A stretch of 64,000 bases of DNA from Samsonia erythrinae (GCF_004342665.1 NZ_SMBY01000001.1:408945-472944); one strand, 5' to 3'; counted from the first letter of the stretch, positions 19,999 through 29,944 are shown. Notes: generated by a model from the sequence alone, not told the origin. A program made the numbers and translations.

Positions 19999-20799
19999 TT
20001 AGAGATTTTTCATACTTTCCGTTTCTAACTCACGGAAATATTTAACGGTTTTCACCTTCAATTCCATCGTTGACGGCTCGTCGCAAACGATGATGGCTTT
20101 AGCATGCAGCTGTAGACAACTGATCGTCCACATATGGTTAACGTTGCCTTCTACCGCGGCCTGTAGCGCCAGCGCTTTGTTGCGACCGGTCGCCAGAATC
20201 ATGACCTCTTCGGCATCCAGTAATGTACCAACGCCCACGGTCAGGGCAAATTTCGGCACCTGACTGACGTCCCCGCCGAAGAAACGGGAATTCGCCGTTC
20301 GGGTTTCTTCCGTCAGCGTTTTGATACGGGTGCGGGACGCCAGAGAAGACGCGGGTTCATTGAAAGCAATATGCCCGTCGTTGCCTACGCCGCCCATGAA
20401 AAGATGGATCTTGCCGTAAGACTTTATTTTCTCTTCATAGCGACGACATTCTGCTGTGGTGTCTTCTGCGTTGCCATTTAGCAGGTTAATATTTTCACGC
20501 GGAATATCAACGTGATTGAAAAAATTCTGATGCATGAAGGTATGATAGCTTTCCGGGTGATCGGTTGGCAGGCCGACATATTCATCCATATTGAAGGTCA
20601 CAACGTGTTTGAAACTCACTAAGCCCGCCTTGTGCATGGCGACCAGCGACTTGTAAGCTTCCAGCGGTGAACTGCCTGTCGGCAACCCCAGAATAAAAGG
20701 GCGATCTGCGCTGGGCTTGAAAGCGTTAATTCTTTCTGCGATGTGTCGGGCTGCCCATCTGCCGACATCGGCGGCGGTGGCTAGGGGAATGAGTCTCAT
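19999..20799 (-). CDS. nagB: Glucosamine-6-phosphate deaminase
   Basis: Converts glucosamine-6-phosphate to fructose-6-phosphate and ammonia, linking amino sugars to glycolysis. The 266-residue protein carries the proton-transfer residues Asp72 in NMDEYVGL and the Asp141/His143/Glu148 cluster in [16 protein letters not shown] lies upstream of the ATG. First gene of the nagBAC unit, divergent from nagE. Confidence 0.97.
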   Translation of the reverse strand: MRLIPLATAADVGRWAARHIAERINAFKPSADRPFILGLPTGSSPLEAYKSLVAMHKAGLVSFKHVVTFNMDEYVGLPTDHPESYHTFMHQNFFNHVDIPRENINLLNGNAEDTTAECRRYEEKIKSYGKIHLFMGGVGNDGHIAFNEPASSLASRTRIKTLTEETRTANSRFFGGDVSQVPKFALTVGVGTLLDAEEVMILATGRNKALALQAAVEGNVNHMWTISCLQLHAKAIIVCDEPSTMELKVKTVKYFRELETESMKNL

Positions 20800-20948
20800 C
20801 AGCGCTCTCCTGATTTTTTGGTGGAATTAAAATGTATCACCGCGCCAGTCGCGCGTTTGTTATGCATTAAAATTAGTCTACTCTGTTTTTTTTAATCTTG
20901 AAATAAGTTGGGATTTTATTCAGGTTTAAACTTTACACATGCAGTTTT

Positions 20949-20968
20949 TTGGTGATTTTTATCACATA
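20949..20968. promoter_or_regulatory. Candidate CRP site in the nagB-nagE spacer
   Basis: GGTGA-N6-TCACA matches the CRP consensus TGTGA-N6-TCACA with one mismatch. It lies between the divergent nagB and nagE genes, where cAMP-CRP activation is known in E. coli. Confidence 0.65.
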
Positions 20969-20977
20969 ATTACGGGA

Positions 20978-21000
20978 TTTAATTTGTGAGGCGAATTATT
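20978..21000. promoter_or_regulatory. Candidate NagC operator near nagE
   Basis: An AT-flanked dyad, AATTTGTGAGGCGAATT at its core (20981-20997), has the look of NagC operators (paired AATT/TTTG arms around a GC centre). It is 10 bp from the CRP candidate. The partner operator near nagB needed for NagC looping was not clearly recognised. Confidence 0.45.
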
Positions 21001-21147
21001 TTTCTTACACTCCCCTGAGAATTACCGCTGGCCACGATTTTTAACAATGGTTTTTTCGACAATGAAGTTTTTTGGCAGTGAGATTTACCGGCAGGTTTGT
21101 TTGCCCCACAACATTTCATTTACCTTGTAAAGGTAAGAGAGGGAAAC

Positions 21148-22644
21148 GTGAGTACTCTGAGCTATTTACAAAAAGTTGGCCGGGCATTGATGGTGCCTGT
21201 CGCAACGCTGCCTGCTGCCGCTATCCTGATGGGGATAGGTTACTGGATTGATCCGGTTGGCTGGGGAAGCGAGAACGCATTAGCGGCGCTCCTGATCAAA
21301 TCGGGTGATGCGATTATCGGACATATGGCGGTGTTGTTTGCGGTCGGTGTCGCTTACGGCATGTCGAGAGATAAAGATGGCGCGGCGGCATTGACCGGCT
21401 TTGTGGGCTTTCTGGTGCTGACCACGCTGTGTTCGCCGGCCGTTGTCGCCATGATCCAACGGATCCCGGTTGAGCAAGTGCCTGTCGCGTTTGACAAGAT
21501 TGAAAATCAGTTTATCGGGATTTTGGTCGGTGTGATTTCCGCCGAGCTATATAACCGCTACAGTCAGGTCGCATTGCCGAAAGCGCTGTCGTTCTTCAGC
21601 GGACGCCGCTTAGTGCCGATTCTGGTTTCTTTTCTGATGATCCTGGTCGCGTTTATTTTAATGTACGTGTGGCCGGTGATTTACAATGCGCTGGTGTCGT
21701 TCGGTGAGCATATTCAGCAACTGGGGTCGGCTGGCGCTGGGGTTTATGCCTTCTTTAACCGGTTACTGATCCCCGTTGGGTTACACCATGCTCTGAACTC
21801 CGTGTTCTGGTTCGACGTCGCGGGCATCAACGATATTCCTAACTTCCTGGCTGGCCAACAGTCTATCGATTCCGGTAAAGCCGTGGTAGGGATCACCGGG
21901 CGTTATCAGGCGGGTTTCTTCCCGATAATGATGTTCGGCCTGCCCGGAGCCGCGCTGGCGATTTATCACTGCGCACGTCCTGAAAACAAAAGTAAAGTCG
22001 CCGGGATTATGCTGGCGGCGGCGTTTGCTTCCTTCTTCACCGGCATTACCGAGCCGCTGGAGTTCTCATTCATGTTTGTCGCTCCGGCGCTGTATTTCCT
22101 GCACGCGCTGTTGACCGGGGTTTCCGTGTTTATCGCGGCCAGTATGCACTGGATCTCCGGTTTTGGTTTTAGTGCAGGTCTGGTGGACATGGCGCTGTCT
22201 TCGCGCAACCCGCTGGCAACCCAGTGGTACATGCTGATCGCGCAGGGCTTAGCGTTCTTTGTCATTTATTATGTGGTGTTCCGTTTTACCATTACCCGCT
22301 TCAATCTGTTAACACCGGGGCGTGAGCTGGCCGTAAGCGGTAGCGAAGCGGATGGCTATGACGTGAGCACGGCGTCGGCGGGCGAGAAATCAAGTGACGA
22401 ACAAGCATTGGCGCGGGGCTACCTACAGGCGCTGGGAGGGAAAGCTAATCTGATCGCTATTGATGCCTGCATTACCCGCCTGCGTTTGAACGTGGCGGAT
22501 GCCTCTTTGGTTGATGATGCGCAGGCGAGACGTCTTGGTGCCGCGGGGGTTATTCGTCTGAATAAGCAAAGCGTACAGATTGTTGTGGGCACTCAGGCGG
22601 AATCGATCGCGAACGCGCTGAAAGTGGAGCGCGATAAGGCATAA
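21148..22644 (+). CDS. nagE: N-acetylglucosamine-specific PTS transporter, IICB only
   Basis: PTS permease that imports GlcNAc as the 6-phosphate. The GTG at 21148 has GAGAGGG upstream and gives 498 residues. A membrane IIC domain spans about 1-390 (several helices; GITEPLEFSF segment) and the IIB domain carries the phosphorylated cysteine at C441 in DACITRL. The protein stops right after IIB, whereas E. coli NagE continues into a IIA domain and is about 650 residues long. Phosphate must therefore come from a separate IIA, probably Crr. A terminator follows, so it is monocistronic. Confidence 0.93.
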   Translation: MSTLSYLQKVGRALMVPVATLPAAAILMGIGYWIDPVGWGSENALAALLIKSGDAIIGHMAVLFAVGVAYGMSRDKDGAAALTGFVGFLVLTTLCSPAVVAMIQRIPVEQVPVAFDKIENQFIGILVGVISAELYNRYSQVALPKALSFFSGRRLVPILVSFLMILVAFILMYVWPVIYNALVSFGEHIQQLGSAGAGVYAFFNRLLIPVGLHHALNSVFWFDVAGINDIPNFLAGQQSIDSGKAVVGITGRYQAGFFPIMMFGLPGAALAIYHCARPENKSKVAGIMLAAAFASFFTGITEPLEFSFMFVAPALYFLHALLTGVSVFIAASMHWISGFGFSAGLVDMALSSRNPLATQWYMLIAQGLAFFVIYYVVFRFTITRFNLLTPGRELAVSGSEADGYDVSTASAGEKSSDEQALARGYLQALGGKANLIAIDACITRLRLNVADASLVDDAQARRLGAAGVIRLNKQSVQIVVGTQAESIANALKVERDKA

Positions 22645-22692
22645 ATGACGGCGCTGCCGCATTTAGCGCGGCCTGATGCCGAGGGGATTGAT

Positions 22693-22722
22693 AAGGCGAG
22701 ATGGCTATCTCGCCTTTTTTTT
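22693..22722 (+). terminator. Terminator of nagE
   Basis: AGGCGAGAT and ATCTCGCCT arms with a GGCT loop, followed by eight T residues. Confidence 0.92.
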
Positions 22723-22818
22723 CGTTATGAAGAATTAAATGAAACTAACGGTTGTTTCCCGGCGTAGCTTGTTGGATCATTAGCGGTTATACGTCGTTTT
22801 AGCATTGAGGACTGAAGA

Positions 22819-24477
22819 ATGAGTGAGGCTGAAGCCCGCCCAACCAACTTTATCCGTCAGATTATTGATGAAGATCTGGCGTCCGGTAAGCATGACCATA
22901 TTCAGACGCGTTTCCCGCCAGAGCCGAACGGCTATCTGCATATCGGGCACGCAAAGTCTATCTGCCTGAATTTCGGTATCGCGCGTGATTATCAGGGGCA
23001 ATGCAACCTGCGTTTTGACGACACCAACCCGGTAAAAGAAGATATCGAATATGTCGAATCGATCAAACGTGACGTTCAGTGGCTGGGTTTTTCATGGAGC
23101 GGTGACGTTCGCTATTCTTCTGATTACTTCGATCAGCTGCACGCCTATGCGGTTGAGCTGATCGGTAAAGGGCTGGCTTATGTTGATGAGCTGACGCCCG
23201 AGCAAATCCGTGAATATCGGGGGACATTGACAGCGCCGGGCAAGAACAGCCCATATCGCGATCGTTCCGTTCAGGAAAATCTGGCGCTGTTTGAAAAAAT
23301 GCGTAACGGCGGATTTGCAGAAGGTACGGCCTGTCTGCGCGCAAAAATCGATATGGCGTCGTCTTTTATTGTCATGCGCGACCCGGTCCTGTACCGCATT
23401 AAATTTGCCGATCACCACCAGACGGGCAACAAGTGGTGCATCTACCCGATGTATGACTTTACCCACTGCATTTCCGATGCGCTGGAAGGGGTGACGCATT
23501 CGCTTTGCACGCTTGAATTTCAGGATAACCGCCGTCTGTACGACTGGGTTCTGGATAACATCACGATCTCTTGTCGCCCGCGCCAGTACGAATTTTCCCG
23601 TCTGAATCTTGAATACGCCATTATGTCCAAGCGCAAGCTGAATCAACTGGTGTCGGAAAAGATTGTTGAAGGGTGGGACGATCCGCGCATGCCGACGATT
23701 TCGGGTCTGCGTCGTCGCGGCTATAGCGCTGCTGCTATCCGCGAATTCTGTTTGCGTATTGGCGTAACGAAGCAGGACAACAACGTGGAGATGGCTGCGC
23801 TTGAATCCTGCATTCGCGACGATTTGAATGAAAACGCGCCGCGTGCGATGGCGGTATTGGATCCGGTCAAAGTGGTGATCGAGAACCTGCCGGCTGATCA
23901 CGAAGAGTTCGTTATGATGCCAAATCATCCGAACAAACCGGAAATGGGGTCACGTCAGGTGGCATTCAGTCGTGAAATTTATATCGATCGCGCTGACTTC
24001 CGGGAAGAAGCCAATAAACAGTACAAGCGTCTGGTATTGGGCAAAGAAGTCCGTTTGCGTAATGCCTACGTGATCAAAGCGGAACGCATTGAGAAAGATG
24101 AGCAGGGCGTCATTACGACAATTTTCTGTCGCTATGATGCGGATACTCTGAGCAAGGATCCGGCTGACGGTCGCAAGGTTAAAGGCGTGATCCACTGGGT
24201 CTCTGCGGCGCATGCGCTGCCGGCGGAATTCCGTTTATACGATCGCCTGTTTAGCGTGGCAAACCCTGGCGCGGCGGATGATTTTCTGTCGACGATAAAC
24301 CCGGACTCACTGAAAATCACGCAGGGTTTTGTGGAAGCGAGTCTGGCGCAAGCGGAAGCAGAGAAAGCGTACCAGTTTGAACGCGAAGGCTACTTCTGCG
24401 CCGATCGCGTTTATTCCAGCGCAGAACATCTGGTGTTTAACCGCACCGTTGGCCTGCGTGATACTTGGGCTGGTTGA
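22819..24477 (+). CDS. glnS: Glutaminyl-tRNA synthetase
   Basis: Charges the three tRNA-Gln genes of this window and any others. Class I synthetase of 552 residues with the HIGH motif (LHIGHAKS, about residues 40-47) and the KMSKS equivalent IMSKRKL near 269. The catalytic domain is followed by the two beta-barrel anticodon-binding domains. ATG preceded by GAGGACTGAAGA. Monocistronic: its own terminator follows, and chiP/chiQ, which lie next to it in E. coli, are absent. Confidence 0.97.
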   Translation: MSEAEARPTNFIRQIIDEDLASGKHDHIQTRFPPEPNGYLHIGHAKSICLNFGIARDYQGQCNLRFDDTNPVKEDIEYVESIKRDVQWLGFSWSGDVRYSSDYFDQLHAYAVELIGKGLAYVDELTPEQIREYRGTLTAPGKNSPYRDRSVQENLALFEKMRNGGFAEGTACLRAKIDMASSFIVMRDPVLYRIKFADHHQTGNKWCIYPMYDFTHCISDALEGVTHSLCTLEFQDNRRLYDWVLDNITISCRPRQYEFSRLNLEYAIMSKRKLNQLVSEKIVEGWDDPRMPTISGLRRRGYSAAAIREFCLRIGVTKQDNNVEMAALESCIRDDLNENAPRAMAVLDPVKVVIENLPADHEEFVMMPNHPNKPEMGSRQVAFSREIYIDRADFREEANKQYKRLVLGKEVRLRNAYVIKAERIEKDEQGVITTIFCRYDADTLSKDPADGRKVKGVIHWVSAAHALPAEFRLYDRLFSVANPGAADDFLSTINPDSLKITQGFVEASLAQAEAEKAYQFEREGYFCADRVYSSAEHLVFNRTVGLRDTWAG

Positions 24478-24494
24478 ATCGCCGGATAATCGAT

Positions 24495-24526
24495 AAAAAT
24501 AAAACCGCCTCGGCGGTTTTATTTTT
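24495..24526. terminator. Bidirectional terminator between glnS and fur
   Basis: Fifteen-bp arms AAAAATAAAACCGCC and its complement with a two-base loop, giving A-rich and T-rich flanks on both sides. Serves the convergent glnS and fur transcripts. Confidence 0.9.
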
Positions 24527-24539
24527 TTATGCGTTTGTT

Positions 24540-24992
24540 TTATTTCGCGGGGTCATCATGCAGGGTTTCGTCTTCGCGGCAATCCCCTTCACTGCAATGT
24601 CCGTATAGATATAAACTGTGGTTTGTCAGTTTGATACCGTGTCTTTTTGAGATCTCGCGCTGACGTGCTTCGATAGACTCATCACGGAATTCAATGACTT
24701 TGCCGCAGTCGAGGCAAATGAGGTGGTCGTGATGATGCTGCTGCGTCAGCTCGAAGACAGATTTACCGCCTTCAAAGTTGTGACGTGTGACGATACCGGC
24801 ATCATCAAACTGGTTGAGTACGCGATAGACCGTGGCGAGGCCAATCTCTTCACCCATATCAATCAGTTTCTTGTATAAATCTTCCGCACTGACGTGATGG
24901 CACTCAGGATCCTGTAACACTTCCAGAATTTTCAATCTGGGAAGCGTAACTTTCAGGCCGGCCTTCTTTAATGCGGTATTGTTGTCAGTCAT
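24540..24992 (-). CDS. fur: Ferric uptake regulator Fur
   Basis: Iron-responsive repressor, 150 residues. A winged-helix DNA-binding domain occupies about residues 1-83 (GLATVYRVLNQF recognition region), followed by a metal-binding dimerisation domain with the histidine-rich QQHHHDHLICLDCGK segment. The CxxC pair binds structural zinc, and a further C-terminal Cys pair (CSEGDC) is present. The small upstream ORF uof known in E. coli was not found in the leader; the only nearby ATG reads two codons before a stop. Confidence 0.97.
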   Translation of the reverse strand: MTDNNTALKKAGLKVTLPRLKILEVLQDPECHHVSAEDLYKKLIDMGEEIGLATVYRVLNQFDDAGIVTRHNFEGGKSVFELTQQHHHDHLICLDCGKVIEFRDESIEARQREISKRHGIKLTNHSLYLYGHCSEGDCREDETLHDDPAK

Positions 24993-25287
24993 GCGGGTTT
25001 AGTCCTGTTGCTTACTTAATCAATGGAGGCTGCCTAGCCTATGACATCGGTCGGCTCAAAAAATGTGATGACGTCTCAATTATAGAACCGTGCATACAAA
25101 ATGAAAACAAAGGAATGTTAACAACATTGTCCCCACTCACACTACAGGTATACAGTGCCGTCTGGTATGAGTAAATGGAGAAAACGGTAATGCACGTATA
25201 AAACCGATGGGATTATTGTACAGGTTTACGGGCGGAAGTTAAAAAAATGTATCAATTATTATGAAAGGTTTTACCTATCAATTCTAT
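24993..25287. other. Spacer between fldA and fur
   Basis: About 300 bp without a supported gene. It should hold the fur promoter and leader on the minus strand. No clear Fur box was seen. Confidence 0.5.
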
Positions 25288-25321
25288 TTTGGCTCTGATA
25301 GGAATGACTATCAGAGCCAAA
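25288..25321. terminator. Strong stem-loop after fldA
   Basis: Perfect 14-bp arms, TTTGGCTCTGATAG and CTATCAGAGCCAAA, around a six-base loop, five bp past the fldA stop. There is no long U-tract on the minus strand, so it may be an mRNA 3' protector or an inefficient terminator. Confidence 0.65.
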
Positions 25322-25326
25322 CCGTC

Positions 25327-25854
25327 TCAGCCAATCAATTCTTTCAGGTTCAGCTCTTCGCTGATTTGTTTCACCCAGGTGCTCACACGTTCACTGGTCA
25401 GTTCGGGCTGACGGTCTTCATCAATGGCCAGACCCACGAAGTGATTATCGTCGGCTAACCCTTTTGAAGCTTCAAAGTAGTAGCCTTCTGTCGGCCAGTG
25501 GCCGACAATTGTCGCACCGCGTGGCTCAATGATGTCGCGGATAGTCCCCATGGCATCACAGAAGTATTCCGCGTAGTCTTCCTGATCGCCACAACCAAAC
25601 AGTGCAACCAGTTTTCCTGTAAAATCAATTTCTTCCAGTGATGGGAAAAAATCATCCCAATCACATTGGGCTTCACCGTAATACCAGGTTGGAATACCCA
25701 GCAGCAGAATATCGAAACCTTCGAGGTCTTCTTTGCTGCTTTTTGCGATGTCGTGAACCTCTGCCACGTGGGTGCCTAACTGCTGCTGGATGGTTTTGGC
25801 GATGTTTTCCGTGTTGCCAGTGTCACTGCCAAAAAATATTCCGATGAGTGCCAT
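25327..25854 (-). CDS. fldA: Flavodoxin 1
   Basis: FMN electron carrier, 175 residues. The phosphate-binding loop FFGSDTGNTE is at residues 7-16, with the isoalloxazine-flanking loops IPTWYYGE and GCGDQEDYAEYFCDAMG further on. It donates electrons to radical-SAM and isoprenoid enzymes, including MiaB encoded in this window. The fldA-fur neighbourhood is conserved in enterobacteria. Confidence 0.97.
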   Translation of the reverse strand: MALIGIFFGSDTGNTENIAKTIQQQLGTHVAEVHDIAKSSKEDLEGFDILLLGIPTWYYGEAQCDWDDFFPSLEEIDFTGKLVALFGCGDQEDYAEYFCDAMGTIRDIIEPRGATIVGHWPTEGYYFEASKGLADDNHFVGLAIDEDRQPELTSERVSTWVKQISEELNLKELIG

Positions 25855-26576
25855 GAATTAAATAACCTCTTGATTCATAATGGTATGGTGTGATTTTTCA
25901 CCCACTTATTCGCTAATAATAACAGACACTCACATCAGGAGAAACTCGTATCGGTACAGGATGTGTAAATCCAGCGCTTGTAAAATGCGAGACAGGAAAA
26001 AGTATGAAAAATGTTCTGTTTCAACAATCAAAACGATCATGATAAAAACGCATTTCTCCACCGTCTGCGATTAAAAGCACATTTCCTGAACAAGATGGGA
26101 ATTACCTATTCCGCCGATGTTTCATTTTTCATAAATCAACATTTCATTTTTATCACATTGTTTAGTCTGTAATTAAAAGCAGACTAGGGTATGCAGAAAA
26201 TAAACGTGTTGCAGCAATCTGCTACGGCTCTGCTATGAAAATCATCGCCAAAGAAATAAAAACATACACAAAAGATAATGTTTTCATTGCATTGAGCTTT
26301 TTAACATTTGCTGGGAATATTCCTAATCAAATCAAGTAGAAATAGTAATCATTTATATACACCAACGCGTCGGGAATAAAAGGTGATTTTATTTCATTGA
26401 TATATAAAGAAAAAATTAACACCTGCTTCGGGTGATGTAAACGGATTGAGGGGATGTTGCATCTTTATATTCAGAAAGGATGGCTGTGCAGCCCTCACAT
26501 TCTTCTCTGGTATGCCTATAAGGAAGCGATTTTATTATCAGTGGGAAAATTGTATTAAGAAATATAGCAAGAATGC
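25855..26576. other. Long AT-rich spacer between fldA and the chemoreceptor gene
   Basis: About 720 bp with no plausible coding sequence. It is visibly AT-rich and contains a 7-bp inverted repeat (TAGTCTG at 26163-26169, CAGACTA at 26180-26186). In E. coli fldA is followed directly by ybfE, so this spacer and the chemoreceptor gene together look like an insertion or an ancestral segment lost elsewhere. Confidence 0.6.
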
Positions 26577-26603
26577 TAAATATTCTCCGAATTTGGCCGA
26601 TGA
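26577..26603 (+). promoter_or_regulatory. Sigma-28 (FliA) flagellar-class promoter
   Basis: TAAA, 15 bp, then GCCGATGA fits the sigma-28 consensus (TAAAGTTT-N11-GCCGATAA) with one mismatch in the -10 element. It lies 143 bp upstream of the chemoreceptor ATG on the same strand. Confidence 0.8.
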
Positions 26604-26745
26604 GTTAACGTGATTTTTGTTTTTTCAACTCAGAGAAATTTGAACGCTAGGGAGAAGTGGCCTGTTTCGTTGTGTGATTTGTGATTCATACATGTTGATT
26701 AGCGATAAAAATCTATTCGAACATTTTCCTGATTTGGAGTGAGCT

Positions 26746-28413
26746 ATGAAATTTATAAAAAACATTGCCATCAGAACAGCTATGCTGTGGGTACTGGGCT
26801 GTTTTTGCGTCCTTTGGGGAGGGGTGTCGGCATATACTCTGTTTTCATTTAAAGAGATGACGACAACCTCAAAAACCAGCACCTTGCTCGTTCAGAACAT
26901 GAACTTCATCAACCAGGGTAATGATCAATACTTCCGTATGGTAACCCGTTTGGCGCGCGCGGTTGATGCGCGGCGCAATGGCGATAATGCAACGGCGGAC
27001 AAAGAGCAGGCTTCATCATTAGCGGCGCTGGATAAACTGAAAGCCGATCTGGTCGCCTTTAACGCGATCCATCACGCCAGTCTGGATGATGCGTTAGTTC
27101 AGGCAGTGAGTCGCGACTGGAATAATCTGATCGTACAGGGCGTGGAGCCGTTATATCAAAAGGCTGCCGCCAATGCGTTGGATGACTACCAGAATCAGGC
27201 CAAAGAGGTTGTACCGCCGCTGAGCCGCCAGTTCGGCGCGTCGCTGTCGGCCTTTAGTAAGGCGAGTGCGGAAAAGTTCGATGCGGCAGGCGCACGGTTT
27301 GAACATATTACGGTGATTGGACAGAATATTCTGCTGGGGGGACTGGCTATCGGTCTGATCATGCTGTTTCTGACCGATCGTTACCTGGTGATTAATCTGG
27401 TGCGTCCGCTGAACACCCTGCGCGACCACTTTAGCGTCATTGCGTCCGGTAATCTGGGTAAACCGATTCTGGATTTTGGTAAAAACTGTGTTGGCCGTTT
27501 GTTCCCGCTTCTGCGAGATATGCAGGGCAGTTTGGCGAATACCGTCAGCACGATCAGAAACAGCACCGACTCCATCTATCAGGGCGCGTCTGAGATTGCC
27601 GCTGGCAACAACGATTTGTCATCACGCACCGAAGAGCAGGCTTCCGCGCTGGAAGAGACCGCAGCCAGCATGGAACAACTGACGGCAACGGTGAAGCAGA
27701 ACGCCGAAAATGCGAATCATGCCAGCCAACTGGCATTACAGGCCTCCACGACGGCGAAGAAAGGCGGCGAGATCGTTGAGAATGTGGTGAAAACCATGGC
27801 GGAAATTTCCGGCAGCTCAAGAAAAATCGCAGAGATTACCACCGTCATTAACGGGATTGCATTCCAGACCAACATTCTGGCGCTGAACGCTGCGGTAGAA
27901 GCGGCGCGCGCGGGTGAGCAAGGCCGTGGTTTTGCGGTTGTGGCAGGCGAAGTTCGTAGTCTGGCGCAGCGCAGCGCTCAGGCGGCAAAAGAGATTGAAG
28001 GGTTGATTTCTGAATCGGTGCGCTGTGTCGATACCGGTTCCAATCTGGTGAGCGATGCTGGTAGTACCATGCAAGATATCGTTCGTGCGGTCACTAACGT
28101 AACGGACATCATGGGTGAGATTGCCTCGGCATCGGAAGAACAGAGCAAAGGTATTGCACAGGTTGGTCAGGCTGTCGCGGAAATGGACAGCGTCACGCAG
28201 CAAAACGCCGCATTGGTTGAACAGGCCTCTTCGGCAGCGCTGTCGCTGGAAGAACAGGCGGCGCTGTTGAATCAGGCCGTGTCGCTGTTCCAGCTGTCTG
28301 AGCAGCAGTCAAAACTGCAAGTGGCGGCAAAACCTGCGCAAAAAACACAGGTGATCGCCCCGCGAGCAGGTAAAGCGCTGCCTGCGAGCAATGATAACTG
28401 GGAAAAATTCTGA
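26746..28413 (+). CDS. Methyl-accepting chemotaxis protein, Tar/Tsr type
   Basis: Transmembrane chemoreceptor of 555 residues. TM1 is near residues 8-30, a periplasmic TarH-like helical ligand domain spans about 35-188, and TM2 lies near 190-210. HAMP follows to about 265, then the cytoplasmic signalling helices. The conserved hairpin tip ([20 protein letters not shown]) begins near residue 375. The C-terminus ends NWEKF, close to the NWETF pentapeptide that tethers CheR and CheB, so it is probably a high-abundance-type receptor. GGAG lies upstream of the ATG. The ligand cannot be told from sequence. It is not present between fldA and ybfE in E. coli. Confidence 0.93.
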   Translation: MKFIKNIAIRTAMLWVLGCFCVLWGGVSAYTLFSFKEMTTTSKTSTLLVQNMNFINQGNDQYFRMVTRLARAVDARRNGDNATADKEQASSLAALDKLKADLVAFNAIHHASLDDALVQAVSRDWNNLIVQGVEPLYQKAAANALDDYQNQAKEVVPPLSRQFGASLSAFSKASAEKFDAAGARFEHITVIGQNILLGGLAIGLIMLFLTDRYLVINLVRPLNTLRDHFSVIASGNLGKPILDFGKNCVGRLFPLLRDMQGSLANTVSTIRNSTDSIYQGASEIAAGNNDLSSRTEEQASALEETAASMEQLTATVKQNAENANHASQLALQASTTAKKGGEIVENVVKTMAEISGSSRKIAEITTVINGIAFQTNILALNAAVEAARAGEQGRGFAVVAGEVRSLAQRSAQAAKEIEGLISESVRCVDTGSNLVSDAGSTMQDIVRAVTNVTDIMGEIASASEEQSKGIAQVGQAVAEMDSVTQQNAALVEQASSAALSLEEQAALLNQAVSLFQLSEQQSKLQVAAKPAQKTQVIAPRAGKALPASNDNWEKF

Positions 28414-28521
28414 TTGAGAACTCAGGCTGGGGCATCCTGGAAAACGTGGTGTATCCAGAATAAAGACTCAGGCGGCGTCAGAAATGGCGCCGCACAAGAA
28501 GTAAAAACCATTCGGTGTCGG

Positions 28522-28803
28522 TCAGGATTGCTGTTTGGCCAGCTGCGCCAGCAGCATTTGCTCGATCAATTCACTGCGGCTAATGTTCCGCGCTTCAGCC
28601 AGGCCATTGAGGATGTCAACGGCGTCGCTGTTAATCTTTAATTCAATCCGACGTAACCCGCGCACTTTGTCGCGGCGCAGCTGATTACGTTTATTAATTC
28701 TCAGTTGTTCGTCACGCGTGAGCGGATTGGTTTTGGGACGGCCCGGACGACGTTCATCTGCGAACAGATCCAGCGTCGTGCGATCCGTTTGTTCTTTTGC
28801 CAT
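28522..28803 (-). CDS. ybfE: LexA-regulated-type protein YbfE
   Basis: A 93-residue homologue of E. coli YbfE, with a basic central part and a C-terminal ribbon-helix-helix-like segment (LKINSDAVDILNGLAEARNISRSEL in pieces). Function is unknown. The ATG at 28803 (MAKEQTDRTT) is chosen by homology; no good ribosome-binding site precedes it and the frame stays open to 28839. E. coli ybfE is in the SOS regulon, but no CTGT-N8-ACAG LexA box was seen upstream here. Confidence 0.88.
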   Translation of the reverse strand: MAKEQTDRTTLDLFADERRPGRPKTNPLTRDEQLRINKRNQLRRDKVRGLRRIELKINSDAVDILNGLAEARNISRSELIEQMLLAQLAKQQS

Positions 28804-29091
28804 AAGTAATGATGCTGCAAGGTATTCGGACCAAAACACACGGCGTTGCCGCGACCTGCTACACGGATAAACCGATGCCTGATTTCATCCTGCAACAGGA
28901 TGGCCAGATCGCGTTTTCCTTGATGTAAAACATGCCGGGAAGTCAGGCGTGTATTTTGATGATGTCGTTAATATGCCGGGCTAAATTAGCCGTCCTTCTA
29001 CTGCGGACGCCATCATACCCTAGCCGTGCTGGCAGCGACAACGGTTAAACTGCCCCGTCGCCGTGAATCCGCCAGTGTGGGCGCCTTCTGG

Positions 29092-29871
29092 TTACTCCGC
29101 ATCCAAAAAACGGTGGATGGCGCGTAACACCGCCTCTGGTTTTTCTGAGTGAACCCAATGGCCCGCGCCGCTGACGACGTGTGCGCGCGCCGCAGGGAAC
29201 TGGCGTAGCAGCGAAGCGCGATATTGGTCGTCCAGATAAGGGGAGTCGCCGCCGCGTATAAACAGAATAGGCCCGTCCCAGGCAGGGACGTCTTGCCAGC
29301 CAACGATGTGTTCGTATTCTTCCCATAGCACCGAAACGTTAAAACGCCACTCGCCCTGTTGGAAGGATTTCAGCAAAAACTGAATGACGCCTTCTTCACT
29401 TATATACTGGCGCATTAATGCCGCAGCTTCCGCGCGTGACGTCAGACCTGCGTTTGTGACTGCGCGTAACGCGGCGAAAATGGTGTCATGGCGGCGTACC
29501 TGATAATCCACCGGGGCAATATCGATTGCCACCAGTTTGTCCAGTCGTTCGGGGATCAGCGCGCTAAGCGCCATCGCGACTTTCCCCCCCATCGAGTGGC
29601 CGATAATAATAGCGCGTTCGATGCTGAGCTCGTCCAGCAGTGTCAGCACGTCCTGCGCCATCGCCGGATAGTTCATCTGCGGTGAACGCGGTGACAGACC
29701 GTGGTTGCGTAGATCGATTTGCAGGATGTCATGGGTATTTTGCAAATCCCGCCCGAGTACGCCAAGGTTATCTAATGTGCCAAACAGGCCGTGGATCAGG
29801 ACGATGGGACGTTTGCCTGTGGGCTGATGCGCATAAAGCCTGCGATGATTCAATTTCATGGTGAAGTTCAT
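29092..29871 (-). CDS. ybfF: Alpha/beta-hydrolase esterase YbfF
   Basis: Carboxylesterase-type alpha/beta hydrolase of 259 residues. The oxyanion-hole HGLFG motif is near residue 27, the nucleophile elbow GHSMGG near residues 94-99, and the catalytic His lies in GAGHWVHSEKP near the C-terminus. E. coli YbfF hydrolyses short acyl esters and acyl-CoA thioesters in vitro; the natural substrate is unknown. Start is ambiguous between MNFTMKL (29871) and MKL (29859). Divergent from seqA, as in E. coli. Confidence 0.92.
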   Translation of the reverse strand: MNFTMKLNHRRLYAHQPTGKRPIVLIHGLFGTLDNLGVLGRDLQNTHDILQIDLRNHGLSPRSPQMNYPAMAQDVLTLLDELSIERAIIIGHSMGGKVAMALSALIPERLDKLVAIDIAPVDYQVRRHDTIFAALRAVTNAGLTSRAEAAALMRQYISEEGVIQFLLKSFQQGEWRFNVSVLWEEYEHIVGWQDVPAWDGPILFIRGGDSPYLDDQYRASLLRQFPAARAHVVSGAGHWVHSEKPEAVLRAIHRFLDAE

Positions 29872-29881
29872 TCAAGGAGAC

Positions 29882-29944
29882 ATGCGCTTAGGGTATCATG
29901 ACTTTAGAATCGATGTGGTCGCAGAAGGAACAAGGCCTGATACT
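29882..29944 (+). CDS. Possible 20-residue leader ORF upstream of seqA
   Basis: An ATG at 29882 sits directly behind CAAGGAGAC, a near-perfect ribosome-binding site on the plus strand, although spacing is tight. It reads about 20 codons (MRLGYHDFRIDVV...) to a TAA. It lies in the ybfF-seqA spacer, 200 bp before seqA. No homologue is recalled, and the ribosome-binding site may be coincidental. Confidence 0.2.

Noticed and set aside
24993..25080. uof upstream ORF of fur
   Set aside because: The only ATG near the fur leader reads two codons before a stop; no coupled ORF is present.
25880..26074. 64-codon plus-strand frame upstream of the chemoreceptor
   Set aside because: AT-rich, no ribosome-binding site, composition unlike a protein.
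26274..26292. Fur-box-like sequence GATAATGTTTTCATTGCAT
   Set aside because: Only the first half matches the 19-bp consensus; the second half is out of register.
28804..28900. LexA box expected upstream of ybfE
   Set aside because: No CTGT-N8-ACAG match was seen in the 100 bp before the start.
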